Shown piece by piece: positions 25,549-35,361 of a DNA stretch of 35,361 nucleotides. The notes under the pieces are model-generated. The model ran no database searches, was not told where the DNA came from, and saw nothing but the letters and a program-made list of their open reading frames with translations. The first letter of the stretch is position 1. Each line of letters opens with the position of its first letter. A program made the translations under genes and the position numbers. The DNA comes from Prochloraceae cyanobacterium PL24a_bin.78. Lineage in GTDB: Bacteria; Cyanobacteriota; Cyanobacteriia; Cyanobacteriales; JANQIW01. Location of the stretch: assembly GCA_028281945.1 (NCBI GenBank), contig JANQIW010000160.1, forward strand, positions 1-35,361, written 5' to 3'.

Positions 25549-26310
25549 TTGGACACAACAAAAAGAAACAATCGCCGAATTGTAATAGGCGACGTGCACG
25601 GTCACTATGACGCACTACAAGTATTATTAGAAGGGGTTGCTCCGGGAGATGATGATGAAATTTATTTTCTGGGAGACTTAATCGATCGAGGACCAAAAAG
25701 TGCAGAAGTAGTAGATTTTGTCTATAAGAATAACTATCAATGTCTTCGTGGCAATCATGAAGAAATGCTGTTAGACGTATTTGGAGAGGAAGAAATCTAT
25801 CAAGAAATGCTAGCACCATGGCTTTATAATGGTGGTCATACCACAGTACTTAGTTATGATAAAAAAATCCCCTTAGAGCATATTAGATGGATGAGGAATC
25901 TACCAAATTATTTAGATTTAGGAGATTATTGGTTAGTACATGCAGGACTAAATCCAAAAAAAATAATTTCAGAACAAACATCTGAGGAATTTTGTTGGAT
26001 TAGAGAAAAATTTCATAGTATAGAAAAACCTTATTTTGAAGATAAACTAATTATTATTGGTCATACAATTACATTTACATTTCCAGGAGTAAAACCCGGA
26101 CAACTAGCAGCAGGTGTTGGTTGGTTAGGAATAGATACAGGAGTTTATCATCCCAATAGTGGATGGCTATCTGCCTTAGAATTAGATGAAAGTAAAGTTT
26201 ATCAAGTTAATACAAAAAATCTTTCCTTAAGAGTAAGACCGTTATCGGAGGCTATCACCAAAGTCAATACAAAAAATCCTACTTCTAAAAGACTATTAAA
26301 ACAGATTTAG
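25549..26310 (+). CDS. PPP-family metallophosphatase (Ser/Thr protein phosphatase type)
   Basis: A 253-residue cytosolic protein. The start is TTG 25549, with AGAGG at a good distance; no ATG is available before the first motif. The three signature motifs of the PPP superfamily are complete: GDVHGH (Asp 15, His 17), GDLIDRG (Asp 43, Asp 46, Arg 47) and GNHEE (Asn 69, His 70, Glu 71). The later ligands are VHAGL and IIGHT. These bind two metal ions for phosphate ester hydrolysis. Relatives include bacterial protein phosphatases and Ap4A hydrolases; the short form here fits the first better. Substrate unknown. It is convergent with the M48 protease gene. Confidence 0.88.
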   Translation: MDTTKRNNRRIVIGDVHGHYDALQVLLEGVAPGDDDEIYFLGDLIDRGPKSAEVVDFVYKNNYQCLRGNHEEMLLDVFGEEEIYQEMLAPWLYNGGHTTVLSYDKKIPLEHIRWMRNLPNYLDLGDYWLVHAGLNPKKIISEQTSEEFCWIREKFHSIEKPYFEDKLIIIGHTITFTFPGVKPGQLAAGVGWLGIDTGVYHPNSGWLSALELDESKVYQVNTKNLSLRVRPLSEAITKVNTKNPTSKRLLKQI

Positions 26311-26387
26311 GTTATTAAGTGTATAGACTTAATACCTAGAAATTTTAGTGAATAGTAACTTAGTAATTTTGATACTAATGAGAAAAC

Positions 26388-27257
26388 TTATAAAAGAGGT
26401 CGGATTCGTCGTTGATAAGCACGATTATTTAAACCTTGGCCATTATTAGCGAAATTATGGTCAATCTTTGACTCTAAAGCAACAACTCGATCGGAAGTAG
26501 CAGGATGGGTACTAAGGAAAGTAGGAACAGATGAATTACTAAGTTCTTGAAGCTTGCGCATAAAACTTAACATCCCTGAAGGTGCATAACCAGCAGCTTT
26601 TATATTGGTAAGGCCCAAATCATCAGCTTCAAATTCATCGCTGCGAGAATTAGGAAGGTTAACAGCAATATCTACTCCAAGTTGAACAGCAGTAGCTCGA
26701 TCTAAACCAGTAGCAGAGAGTAAACCTTGGGATAAGGCCCTTTGGCGCATTTGTTCCACAGCATGACGACCGGCAATATGGCCAATTTCATGAGCCACTA
26801 CACTAGCTAATTCAGCCTCATTTTCTGCTGTAGTCATTAAGCCTGTATGAATATAAACAAAACCACCCATAGTAGCAAAAGCATTAACACTTGAATCTTC
26901 AACTACTTGGAAAGTATAGGGAATATCTGGCCTTGAACTTTGAGATGCTAATTTTTGTCCCATTCCATCCAAATAACTATTAATTTGGGAGTTGGAATGA
27001 ATTTTTACCCTCCCACTATCAATTAATTGTTGATTAATTTGTTGGCCTAATTGAATTTCATCAGAATCAGACAAACTAGATAGCTGAATAAATGGAACTC
27101 CATTTCTAATCACATTGTCAATAATATCGAACCAAGAACCATAACTAGGATTAGGGATAGCAGTATTAATACCAATGGTTACTACTAAAGATAAAAGGAA
27201 ATAAATTAAAGCTTTTTTTGAAAAACGGAAAAAATATTTTAATTGTTGGAAAAACAT
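26388..27257 (-). CDS. M48 family metalloprotease, secreted or membrane-anchored
   Basis: A 289-residue protein with a basic N-terminus and one hydrophobic segment (about 16-33), so it is exported or N-terminally anchored. The zinc site HEIGH (His 156, Glu 157, His 160) is present. The third ligand is in SRSDEFEADDLG near residue 208. GGFVYIHTGLM and FLSTHPATSDRV are also typical of the BepA/HtpX-like M48 group. Unlike BepA it has no TPR tail. In cyanobacteria it probably does protein quality control in the periplasm or thylakoid lumen. It is upstream of and divergent from the atpB-atpE operon. Confidence 0.9.
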   Translation of the reverse strand: MFFQQLKYFFRFSKKALIYFLLSLVVTIGINTAIPNPSYGSWFDIIDNVIRNGVPFIQLSSLSDSDEIQLGQQINQQLIDSGRVKIHSNSQINSYLDGMGQKLASQSSRPDIPYTFQVVEDSSVNAFATMGGFVYIHTGLMTTAENEAELASVVAHEIGHIAGRHAVEQMRQRALSQGLLSATGLDRATAVQLGVDIAVNLPNSRSDEFEADDLGLTNIKAAGYAPSGMLSFMRKLQELSNSSVPTFLSTHPATSDRVVALESKIDHNFANNGQGLNNRAYQRRIRPLL

Positions 27258-29200
<1,943 letters not shown>

Positions 29201-29243
29201 AAGCTAAAGACTAAAGGTCAATTGGCTTTTCCTTTCGGTAGTT

Positions 29244-29267
29244 AGTAGTTATTGACTATTAACTACT
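29244..29267 (+). promoter_or_regulatory. Hairpin between atpB and atpE
   Basis: A perfect 8-bp stem, AGTAGTTA / TAACTACT, with an 8-base loop lies in the 120-bp spacer between the two genes. There is no T-run after it. It may be an RNA processing or stability element that sets the beta to epsilon ratio, or chance. Confidence 0.4.
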
Positions 29268-29320
29268 TTCAACCATTGATAACCGATTCCAATTTATTAA
29301 TTAATTTATCTAAAAAACTA

Positions 29321-29731
29321 ATGGCTTTAACTGTACGCGTCATTACCCCAGATCAAACCATATGGGACGATAATGCAGAAGAAATTATTTTACCTAGCAC
29401 TACTGGACAATTAGGTATATTGAAAGATCACGCTCCTTTATTGACTGCCCTTGATATCGGTGTTATGCGAGTTCGCCCAGATAAAGAATGGAAAACTATT
29501 GCTTTAATGGGTGGTTTTGCTGAAATTGAAAATAATCAAGTCAAAGTCCTTGTTAATGGTGCTCAATTAGGAGATTCTATTGAATTAGAAGAAGCTCGCA
29601 CTGAGTACAATCAAGCTCAACAGCTTTTGGATGAAGCAAGTAAAACTGACGATGCTCAGAAGAAAATCCAAGCAACTCAGGCTTATAAGCGGGCTAGAGC
29701 TTGTTATCAAGCCGCAGGTGGTATGGTTTAA
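29321..29731 (+). CDS. atpE: ATP synthase F1 subunit epsilon
   Basis: The central-stalk regulatory subunit (atpC in other bacteria). The true start is ATG 29321, giving [16 protein letters not shown] and 136 residues. An in-frame TTG at 29252 would add 23 residues not found in the family. The N-terminal beta sandwich shows [30 protein letters not shown], cited as [17 protein letters not shown]. The C-terminal helices carry the acidic and basic heptads ([15 protein letters not shown], then [11 protein letters not shown]). It lacks a ribosome site of its own, and a hairpin precedes it. A strong terminator follows. Confidence 0.95.
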   Translation: MALTVRVITPDQTIWDDNAEEIILPSTTGQLGILKDHAPLLTALDIGVMRVRPDKEWKTIALMGGFAEIENNQVKVLVNGAQLGDSIELEEARTEYNQAQQLLDEASKTDDAQKKIQATQAYKRARACYQAAGGMV

Positions 29732-29752
29732 TCTTTAGAGCAAAGATTTTAC

Positions 29753-29806
29753 TGGGGGCAGAAGTGAAAAATATTCTCCCCCATATAAGTTAGAGCATTT
29801 TTTTTT
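29753..29806 (+). terminator. Terminator of the atpB-atpE operon
   Basis: TGGGGG-C-AGAA pairs with TTCT-CCCCCA (10 bp with one bulged C, 10-base loop). A run of nine T residues comes 15 bases later, and this run is part of the end of repeat element copy F. Confidence 0.75.
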
Positions 29807-29940
29807 AATAGTGATAGAGATTTGTATGGGGAGAGTGGGAGAATGGGGGAATGGGGGGAATGGGAAGTAAGTTTTTATACTGAGATTAAGATTAAGGGAA
29901 AAAAGTTTTTCTTACATTATCCTAAAATTAGGAAAATTTA
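29790..29940 (+). mobile_element. Minisatellite-bearing MITE-like element, copy F (truncated)
   Basis: The left end TTAGAGCATTTTT, then TAATAGTGATAGAG, matches copies C and G. An array of GGGAGAATGGGGGAATGG units follows, then a remnant of the core (CATTATCCTAAAATT). No right inverted repeat is found, so the right part seems lost or replaced by an AT-rich palindrome. Confidence 0.6.
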
Positions 29941-29956
29941 TTAAATAAAAAATATC

Positions 29957-30108
29957 GCTACAAATACTTTACTTTTTGAATAATTAACTATTAAGTAATT
30001 AAATAATTATATTTTTTCAATAATCTAATATCGAAATTTATAAATTTCTAATTCTTATTTTAGAGTAGATATCGAATTATTACTTATTAGTTAAAAGATA
30101 TTTGTAGC
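29957..30108. repeat. Imperfect AT-rich inverted repeat near the 3' end of psrp3
   Basis: GCTACAAATA (29957) pairs with TATTTGTAGC (ends 30108). Inside, AACTATTAAGTAAT pairs with ATTACTTATTAGTT, with about 12-15 extra bases in the left arm. It could be a remnant of another small mobile repeat or a 3'-end structure of the minus-strand gene. Confidence 0.5.
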
Positions 30109-30154
30109 AATTATTTAGTAATGATAGAGCTTATTATTCTCAAACTTTAAATCA

Positions 30155-30454
30155 TCAACTGGTTCCAACAAAGGCAATATCAGGAAATTTAGCTTTAACT
30201 TGAGATAGAGTAGTGAATTTTGATTTTTCTTGCCAATAATTAATTACTTCTGTGGCAAGGTTGAGAATTTCTACCTTTTCAGAATCGTTAATCCAGCTTT
30301 TAGAATCTAACTCATCTTTGAGTTGTTGCCAAGCATCATTACGAGGCCAGAAAAAATACGCTGTTAAAGGACTTGTTCCTTTTCCTACTATTTGATCCAC
30401 AGCGATTGCTACATCTTTTTCTAACCAAAGCACTTTTAAGAGAAATCTAGACAA
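30155..30454 (-). CDS. psrp3: 30S ribosomal protein PSRP-3 (Ycf65)
   Basis: A 99-residue protein of the small ribosomal subunit found in cyanobacteria and plastids. The hallmark sequence [19 protein letters not shown] is followed by [21 protein letters not shown], cited in part as [12 protein letters not shown]. Then come [21 protein letters not shown] and a short tail. The start is TTG 30454, with GGAGG only 4 bases upstream; no ATG or GTG lies nearby in frame. The gene is single and convergent with atpB-atpE. Its promoter region is next to a MITE-like element. Confidence 0.93.
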   Translation of the reverse strand: MSRFLLKVLWLEKDVAIAVDQIVGKGTSPLTAYFFWPRNDAWQQLKDELDSKSWINDSEKVEILNLATEVINYWQEKSKFTTLSQVKAKFPDIAFVGTS

Positions 30455-30543
30455 TTGACCTCCAATTAATCAACTGGGCTTATATTTGACAAACTATTAT
30501 TATAAACTATTTTTTGAGTTTTTTCTAAATTAAAATAATACTA

Positions 30544-30670
<127 letters not shown>

Positions 30671-30727
30671 TATTATAATAACTTTTTCTAGTATTTAATC
30701 TTTTGAAAATAGTCCTAGATTCAAACT

Positions 30728-31894
30728 TTGAATTATATAAAATTTAATTTACTAAATCAATTCTTCCCTAATTTATCCACTATAGATAGATATCTTATCT
30801 TAGAAATCACACCAGTATTTTTATTTAGTTTAGGGATAATTTCATCTCTTGGGGTAGCAATTGGAACACTTTCAGACTTAGGAAATAGAGTTTTAGAGCA
30901 TGGTTTACCTTTACAATCAGCAGGAATAATATTTTTCTTAAAATTACCAGAATACACCTCTTACGGTTTACCAATATCCATCTTATTAGCAATCCTAATT
31001 AGTTATAGTCGCCTTAGTAAAGATGGTGAAATTATTGCTTTACGTAGTGCAGGAATTAGTATATATCGTATTATTTTACCAGGTATAGTTTTAAGTTTAA
31101 TAGTTACTGGGATTTCTTTCCTTTTTAATGAATTAATTTTACCCGCAGCTAACCATCAAGCTACTACTATTTTAGTGGAAGCAATTCCCGAAGAAAAACC
31201 CTTTTTCGTCAAAAAAGATGTTATTTATCGAGAATTTGAAGAGGTTATTTCTCCTAATGGTAAGCTAATTCCTAAAATTAAAACTTTATTTTTTGCTAGA
31301 GAATTCCACAATAATCAAATGGAAGATTTAACTATTCTAACTTGGTCTCAAGGAAAACTCCATCGAATTATTATCTCATCCGCTGCCAGTTGGAATAATT
31401 TATCCAATGCTTGGGATTTCTTTGATGGAACCATATATAATATTGCCCCCAATACCTCTTTAAAAAATACATTAACTTTCCAAAACAAACAGCTCAAATT
31501 TTCTCGCGCTCCCTTGGATTTAGTCCAAAAAAATTATGATCCTGATTCCATGAATATTTCTCAAATTAGAAACTATTTAGAGATAATTAAACATAGTGGC
31601 GATGACAAAAGCATTTTAAAATTTCAAGTTAGACTTCAACAAAAAATGGCATTTCCTTTCATATGTTTAATTTTTGGGATAGTTGGTTCTGCATTAGGAA
31701 TTCGCCCTCAATATATCAGTAGAAGTTCTAATTTTGCTATCACTGTGGGGATAGTTTTCTCTTATTATTTAATAGGGTTTCTGATTGGAAGTTTAGGCTT
31801 AATAGGGATTATTTCTCCTTTTTTAGCAGGTTGGTTACCAAATTTTCTTGGTTTAGGAATAAGTTTTTTAATTTTATATTGCACAATAAAATAA
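30728..31894 (+). CDS. LptF/LptG family permease
   Basis: A 388-residue membrane protein; LptF and LptG are the permease subunits that, with the LptB ATPase, extract lipopolysaccharide from the inner membrane. The start is TTG 30728, without a clear ribosome site; it places IDRYLILEITPVFLFS near the N-terminus, as in the family. Three helices come first (about 25-50, 65-92, 108-135), with YSRLSKDGEIIALRSAGIS between the second and third. A periplasmic beta-jellyroll domain follows (about 140-300). Three helices end it (QKMAFPFICLIFGIVGSALG onward). Cyanobacteria usually have one such gene, so F or G cannot be specified. Repeat copy G follows 46 bp after the stop. Confidence 0.9.
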   Translation: MNYIKFNLLNQFFPNLSTIDRYLILEITPVFLFSLGIISSLGVAIGTLSDLGNRVLEHGLPLQSAGIIFFLKLPEYTSYGLPISILLAILISYSRLSKDGEIIALRSAGISIYRIILPGIVLSLIVTGISFLFNELILPAANHQATTILVEAIPEEKPFFVKKDVIYREFEEVISPNGKLIPKIKTLFFAREFHNNQMEDLTILTWSQGKLHRIIISSAASWNNLSNAWDFFDGTIYNIAPNTSLKNTLTFQNKQLKFSRAPLDLVQKNYDPDSMNISQIRNYLEIIKHSGDDKSILKFQVRLQQKMAFPFICLIFGIVGSALGIRPQYISRSSNFAITVGIVFSYYLIGFLIGSLGLIGIISPFLAGWLPNFLGLGISFLILYCTIK

Positions 31895-31939
31895 ATATAT
31901 AGCTCTATAAAACTGATGGATTAACTTTCTAATCTGCTC

Positions 31940-32051
31940 TAATATCATTTTTCTGTAATAACGATAGACATTGAGTGGAGAATGGGAGAATGGGAGAATG
32001 GGAGAATGGGAGGTTTTAACTCTATCATTATTAAAGACTCTCTTGATATAA
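31940..32051 (+). mobile_element. Minisatellite-bearing MITE-like element, copy G (compact)
   Basis: This is the shortest complete copy. The left end is TAATATCATTTTT, then TAATAACGATAGACATTG. The middle is four GAGAATGG units. The right end is TTAACTCTATCATTATTAA, then CTTGATATAA. It lacks the CTAGGATAATTAA core of the longer copies. Read outward, the ends are inverted repeats. Confidence 0.75.
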
Positions 32052-32137
32052 AAAACTTTTATCCATACATAGCTGATTGAGGATATCATTGTTTAAGTTA
32101 TAATAGATAAAAATCGATGGAGAAATAATTTAGAAAA

Positions 32138-32698
32138 ATGGATATAAAAAAAATAGCTCTTGGTTTAATAGGTTCCCTAACCATTGCTTCTATTAGTATA
32201 ACCCCCGGAAATGCTGAGAATAAAAGTAGTTCTATCCAATTCTTCTGTAGAGAAGGATATAACGTCAATATGGCCAAATATGTTCCAACTACATTTGCTT
32301 CCATTCCTAATGGTAGAAAAGTAGCTTTGATACATTGGCAATCAGAATTTTTTCAAGATTCCGGTTTTAGCCCTCAAACTCGTTGCGAAAAAGTATCCCC
32401 TAGATTCCAAAAAGCTTATGATTCTGGAACTCTTAGATATTTAACTCATGGAATTTTAAACAATCAACCAGTAATCTGTGCTTCACAAAATATCGGAGGG
32501 CTTTGTCAAGAATTATTATTTACTCTTCAGCCTAATGAAGATCCAGAAGTCGCTCTTAAAGAATTAAATCAAGTTCTTCAAAGTAGAGCAAGTGCTTCTA
32601 GACCTGTAACTCGTGGTATTTCTCTAAAAACTTATCTTCCTTTTAATATAGAAGAATTATTGAGTAGACCATCATCTAATGAGAATATCAATAATTAA
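32138..32698 (+). CDS. COP23-domain protein, secreted
   Basis: A 186-residue protein with a signal peptide (KKIALGLIGSLTIASISI, cleavage likely after GNA-E near residue 27). The mature part fits the COP23 family named after a circadian-oscillating protein of Cyanothece: FFCREGYNVNMAKYVPTT, ALIHWQSEFF, TRCEKVSPRFQKAYDSGTL, then PVICAS and CQELLFTLQPNEDP. The Cys residues (FC, RC, IC, LC) are spaced for two disulfides. It is probably in the periplasm, lumen or outer membrane. Its role is unknown, and the name does not prove clock control here. Confidence 0.82.
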   Translation: MDIKKIALGLIGSLTIASISITPGNAENKSSSIQFFCREGYNVNMAKYVPTTFASIPNGRKVALIHWQSEFFQDSGFSPQTRCEKVSPRFQKAYDSGTLRYLTHGILNNQPVICASQNIGGLCQELLFTLQPNEDPEVALKELNQVLQSRASASRPVTRGISLKTYLPFNIEELLSRPSSNENINN

Positions 32699-32788
32699 GT
32701 TAGTTAGTTAGTTAAGAATCTCTTTTTTGTAGTAAAAAAAATTAATTTTCAAGATCAAATAAATTATTTCATTGTTGATTTTTAAGTA

Positions 32789-33355
32789 ATGGTTTTAAGT
32801 AAGGTTAAATTACGTAAAGATTTACTGGCACATCGTAAAAATTTATCTAAAGAAATATGCCGTTTAAAAAGTGATAAAATCTGTTTCAATCTTCAATCAA
32901 TTCCTGAATTTATCCAAGCTAAGACCATTCTTGCTTATTTTAGTTTTCGTAAAGAACCAGATTTAAGTTATTTATTTAATAAATTTAGTGATAAAAAATG
33001 GGGATTTCCCCGTTGCATTGGGAAGTCTTTAAGTTGGCATTGTTGGCAAGTAGGAGATGAGTTAATTAAAGGTACTTATGGTATTAAAGAGCCTATGGCA
33101 GATTCTCCTATGATTTCTAACGATGAAGTAGATTTGATTTTAGTTCCTGCTGTTGCTTGTTGTCATCAAGGGTATCGATTAGGTTATGGTGGTGGTTTTT
33201 ACGATCGTTTTCTGAACAAGGATTCTTGGAATTCAATTCCTACTACTATTGGGATTGTCTTTGATTTTGCTTATTTACCCCAAATTCCCGTGGATCCCTG
33301 GGATATTAAATTAGATGGTGTTTGTACAGAAATTGACTATTTAGAAAAAAAATAA
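32789..33355 (+). CDS. fthC: 5-formyltetrahydrofolate cyclo-ligase
   Basis: This enzyme uses ATP to turn 5-formyl-THF into 5,10-methenyl-THF, recovering folate in the cytosol. It has 188 residues. The N-terminal SKVKLRKDLLAHRKNLS provides the basic phosphate-binding region. FSFRKEPDLS is the folate-site strand. LILVPAVACCHQGYRLGYGGGFYDRFL (cited as GYRLGYGGGFYDRF, about 128-141) is the signature ATP-binding loop. The length is normal. Alternative symbol ygfA. It is 90 bp downstream of the COP23 gene. Confidence 0.93.
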   Translation: MVLSKVKLRKDLLAHRKNLSKEICRLKSDKICFNLQSIPEFIQAKTILAYFSFRKEPDLSYLFNKFSDKKWGFPRCIGKSLSWHCWQVGDELIKGTYGIKEPMADSPMISNDEVDLILVPAVACCHQGYRLGYGGGFYDRFLNKDSWNSIPTTIGIVFDFAYLPQIPVDPWDIKLDGVCTEIDYLEKK

Positions 33356-33429
33356 TATCAATAATATTAAGAAAAAATAATAAATTAAGTGTCTAAATTT
33401 TTGAATTTATTAACAATTACCTTTCAAGA

Positions 33430-33453
33430 TTTTTGAGCATTTATACTCAAAAA
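33430..33453. terminator. Short hairpin downstream of fthC
   Basis: TTTTTGAG-CATTTATA-CTCAAAAA forms a perfect 8-bp stem with an 8-base loop about 75 bp after fthC. The stem itself supplies T- and A-runs, but no separate T-run follows. It is a weak terminator candidate. Confidence 0.4.
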
Positions 33454-33568
33454 ATTGAGCCTAAAAAGAGAATATTAAAAGTTATTAACAGATAGAAAAA
33501 AAAGAAAAATTCTTCGCTAAATTGATTGAAATAATAACAATTGAAAAATTAATATTAGTAATTAGATT

Positions 33569-33886
33569 ATGAAACATTTTAGCGATGAATGGGTAAAAGA
33601 ATGGTGTGAAGAAAATGGCTGGACAGAGCTATTTATCGAGCGTTACAGCAATTATTGGGCTTTTCCTCCAGGTGCGGTAATGCCTGAGCCTATACCATCA
33701 AAAACATTAAGATCTATTAAGGCAAAAAAAGGATTCTGTTTACAGGAAAAGTTGTGGTTAACTATTGCAGCAATAGTAACTTTAATATCAGTTTTTCTGG
33801 GTTTTTTCCTTAGATCGCCAATGCCTCTTGTATTTGCCTTTTCTTTTAATGCAATGGTGGCAGTTCAATTAGAAATTGAAGAATAA
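33569..33886 (+). CDS. Small unknown membrane protein
   Basis: A 105-residue protein that I believe is conserved in cyanobacteria but cannot name. The N-terminal 60 residues are soluble and rich in aromatic residues: WVKEWCEENGWTELFIERY, then YWAFPPGAVMPEPIP. Two hydrophobic helices follow (LWLTIAAIVTLISVFLGFFL, then MPLVFAFSFNAMVAVQL), giving a hairpin with both ends on one side. It precedes the DUF1350 gene by 19 bp, so the two are probably co-transcribed. Confidence 0.7.
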   Translation: MKHFSDEWVKEWCEENGWTELFIERYSNYWAFPPGAVMPEPIPSKTLRSIKAKKGFCLQEKLWLTIAAIVTLISVFLGFFLRSPMPLVFAFSFNAMVAVQLEIEE

Positions 33887-33905
33887 AGATCACTAGATAA
33901 TAATT

Positions 33906-34799
33906 ATGACTGAATCTCTAAAACTCAAATTTATACCCTTAAACTTTAGTTGGGTTGCCCTTAACCCTAAACCTAAAGGAGTAATCTTTTTCATTGGTGG
34001 TGCTTTTTTTGGGACATTTCCCACCTTATTTTATCGTTACTTATTAAAAAATCTTTTTCTGAGTGGGTATACCATTGTTGCCCTTCCCTATAGATTTACC
34101 TTTCGTCATTGGTCAGTTGCTGTTAATTTGGTAAAAGATCAAGTAACACTTCAGCAAGCAATGAGAGATGAAGCAAAATATCTTGGCTACCATTATGCAA
34201 TATATGAAGAAGATCCAACAGAGGAAAAAGAAAATTACTTTTGGTTAGGTCATAGTTTAGGTTGTAAATATATTGCTTTACTAGAATTGCTCTCTGATTT
34301 GGAAGAAAAACCTAAGATCCAAGAAAATATCTGTCCGAAGTTTATCAGTAGTTGTATTTCTGTTGAACAACAAAAACACTTAGAAGAGGCTTTGGCGGAT
34401 GTAGATTTAGAAAAAATTTCCCTGAAAAATCAAAAATCAATTCTAATGGCTCCAGCTATTGAAGGCCTTGAGGGGGCTATTCCTATTTTACGTGAAGGGA
34501 ATTTTCCTTGGCTGAGAAGATTTTTAAATAATATTGGGATTAAAGTTGAACCTTCTCAAAAAGAAACTTTTTGTTTGATTGAGCAAAGTAGGTTATTTGG
34601 TTTAACTAGTTTGATTTCTTTTAAACAAGATACTAGAATTGCTGCCCCCACTGTTAAATGGTTATTAAAAAATTTGGTTGAACGTTTATTAAATCAAGAA
34701 AGTCTTCAGGGTGGACATCTTGCGCCTTTGGGTTGGATTAGTGGTGATTACCAAATTTTCAAAACTGTTGAGGATTTTCTTCCTTCTGTAGAAGGTTAA
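33906..34799 (+). CDS. DUF1350 family protein (alpha/beta-hydrolase fold)
   Basis: A 297-residue protein. It has the strand and oxyanion region GVIFFIGGAFFGTFPTLFYR, then TIVALPYRF, then a nucleophile elbow GHSLG with Ser 117. The DUF1350 family is found in cyanobacteria and chloroplasts and is related to alpha/beta hydrolases. Later landmarks include LMAPAIEGLEGAIPILR and GGHLAPLG, which may supply the His of the triad. No signal peptide is seen. Substrate and role are unknown. The end of repeat copy H is 27 bp after its stop. Confidence 0.85.
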   Translation: MTESLKLKFIPLNFSWVALNPKPKGVIFFIGGAFFGTFPTLFYRYLLKNLFLSGYTIVALPYRFTFRHWSVAVNLVKDQVTLQQAMRDEAKYLGYHYAIYEEDPTEEKENYFWLGHSLGCKYIALLELLSDLEEKPKIQENICPKFISSCISVEQQKHLEEALADVDLEKISLKNQKSILMAPAIEGLEGAIPILREGNFPWLRRFLNNIGIKVEPSQKETFCLIEQSRLFGLTSLISFKQDTRIAAPTVKWLLKNLVERLLNQESLQGGHLAPLGWISGDYQIFKTVEDFLPSVEG

Positions 34800-34825
34800 C
34801 GGAATTTTGATCATAATTCCTATAG

Positions 34826-34905
34826 TTAATATGGTTTTTCTTTAACTATGATCGACATTAAGTGGGAAATGGGAGAATGGGAGAATGAGAGATGGGGAAA
34901 ATTCT
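34826..34905 (+). mobile_element. Minisatellite-bearing MITE-like element, copy H (one end only)
   Basis: The left end TTAATATGGTTTTTC, then TAACTATGATCGACATTAAG, matches the other copies with several changes. It is followed by GGGAGAATGGGAGAATG. No right inverted repeat was identified before 35036, so the right boundary is only approximate. Confidence 0.55.
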
Positions 34906-35036
34906 GTATTATTTTTTTGGTTCTTAGTTATTACTTTTTACTTTTGACTTCATTAACTATATTAATCTTTTAGAAAATCTAGACACGATCTCTAGTTATT
35001 AATTGTTTGATATACAGTTTTTTCTTTGTATCTATG

Positions 35037-35072
35037 AAAAAAAAATCCCCAGTTATGAGGAGTTTTTTGGGG
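35037..35072 (-). terminator. Intrinsic terminator of the Psb35-like gene (minus strand)
   Basis: On the minus strand CCCCA and TGGGG form a 5-bp stem with a loop of about 16 bases, followed by A and nine T residues. It lies about 60 bp after the stop of the minus-strand gene. Confidence 0.6.
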
Positions 35073-35129
35073 TTAAAATTTAATAATTAAACTTAATGAG
35101 ATTACGAGAGATATGAGAGTTTATGAAGT

Positions 35130-35360
35130 TTAAGCAGTAGGAAGATTGTTGCTAGTATAAGCATCCATGGTATATGCAGGTACTCTGTTGCTATAGTCGA
35201 TTTCTTTTCCTACAATTGCGGTGGATAATTTTTCAAAGGATTCGGATTTCCAGTTACGGTTGTGAATTGGCTTGGTTTGCTCGCCTCGGAAATAAGCTTG
35301 AGTGCCGATGATGGATGCTGCTACCCAGCCGATGATTAATAATGAGATTACTATAGTCAT
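35130..35360 (-). CDS. Small thylakoid membrane protein, probably Psb35
   Basis: A 76-residue protein starting at ATG 35360, one base inside the right edge, so its promoter is outside the window. The N-terminus is one membrane helix (MTIVISLLIIGWVAASIIG), followed by TQAYFRGEQTKPIHNRNW. The C-terminal half is soluble, with YSNRVPAYTMDAYTSNNLP. The pattern is conserved in cyanobacteria. My best match is the Ssl2148 type, reported as Psb35, which stabilises the CP47 module and its high-light-inducible partners during photosystem II assembly. I recall this from memory, so the name is tentative. A terminator follows. Confidence 0.55.
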   Translation of the reverse strand: MTIVISLLIIGWVAASIIGTQAYFRGEQTKPIHNRNWKSESFEKLSTAIVGKEIDYSNRVPAYTMDAYTSNNLPTA

Positions 35361-35361
35361 A

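Noticed and set aside
32698..32713. AGTT microsatellite (four units) after the COP23 gene
   Set aside because: Too short to be notable in AT-rich DNA.

Overview
The window is chromosomal DNA from a low-GC, AT-rich cyanobacterium. The evidence is the gene content: the photosystem II factors Psb34, CyanoP and probably Psb35, the stand-alone atpB-atpE (F1 beta/epsilon) operon, ribosomal protein PSRP-3/Ycf65, the type IV pilus factor EbsA, a fused ThiO-ThiG, a DUF1830 protein, a COP23-domain protein and a DUF1350 protein. Base composition and protein style suggest the Cyanobacterium/Geminocystis group, but the genus is an inference. No tRNA, rRNA, CRISPR array or complete insertion sequence was found.

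Layout. 0-6 kb: a partial FHA-domain gene, radC, a MMADHC-like gene, dusA, then ebsA, a BioD/DRTGG protein and ispG with its own terminator. 6-11.2 kb: an accessory block with two tandem Rpn-type PD-(D/E)XK nucleases, a large pentapeptide-repeat membrane protein carrying a GC-rich dipeptide-coding minisatellite, and a secreted pentapeptide-TPR protein. 11.3-15.5 kb: two tandem GT-A glycosyltransferase paralogues, an acyl-CoA-dehydrogenase-like protein lacking the usual catalytic Glu, and a 1 kb gap with tandem repeats. 15.5-20.9 kb: DUF1830, thiO-thiG with an NTF2-like gene, psb34, a CyanoP lipoprotein gene and maf. 20.9-24.3 kb: a run of unrecognised genes (two paralogues, one with a very acidic tail, then two more). 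24.5-35.4 kb: miaE, a PPP phosphatase, an M48 protease, atpB-atpE, psrp3, an LptF/LptG permease, COP23, 5-formyltetrahydrofolate cyclo-ligase, a small membrane protein, a DUF1350 hydrolase-fold protein and a Psb35-like gene.

The most notable finding is non-coding. At least six intergenic sites (near 16.1, 23.5, 24.4, 29.8, 32.0 and 34.8 kb) hold copies of one interspersed element. Its two ends are different but related sequences that form imperfect terminal inverted repeats of about 30 bp. Between them lies a variable array of an 8-base unit (GGGAGAAT, or ATTCTCCC on the other strand), and some copies also keep a core containing CTAGGATAATTAA. The ends touch genes: one copy overlaps the stop codon of miaE, one ends on the start codon of an unknown membrane gene, and one supplies the T-run of the atpB-atpE terminator. 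In five of six copies the same end faces the 3' end of the neighbouring gene. A second, unrelated MITE-like element at 30.5 kb (ends AATCCGGTT, flanked by TA) also carries a tandem repeat, a heptamer, inside. All element boundaries come from comparing copies by eye.
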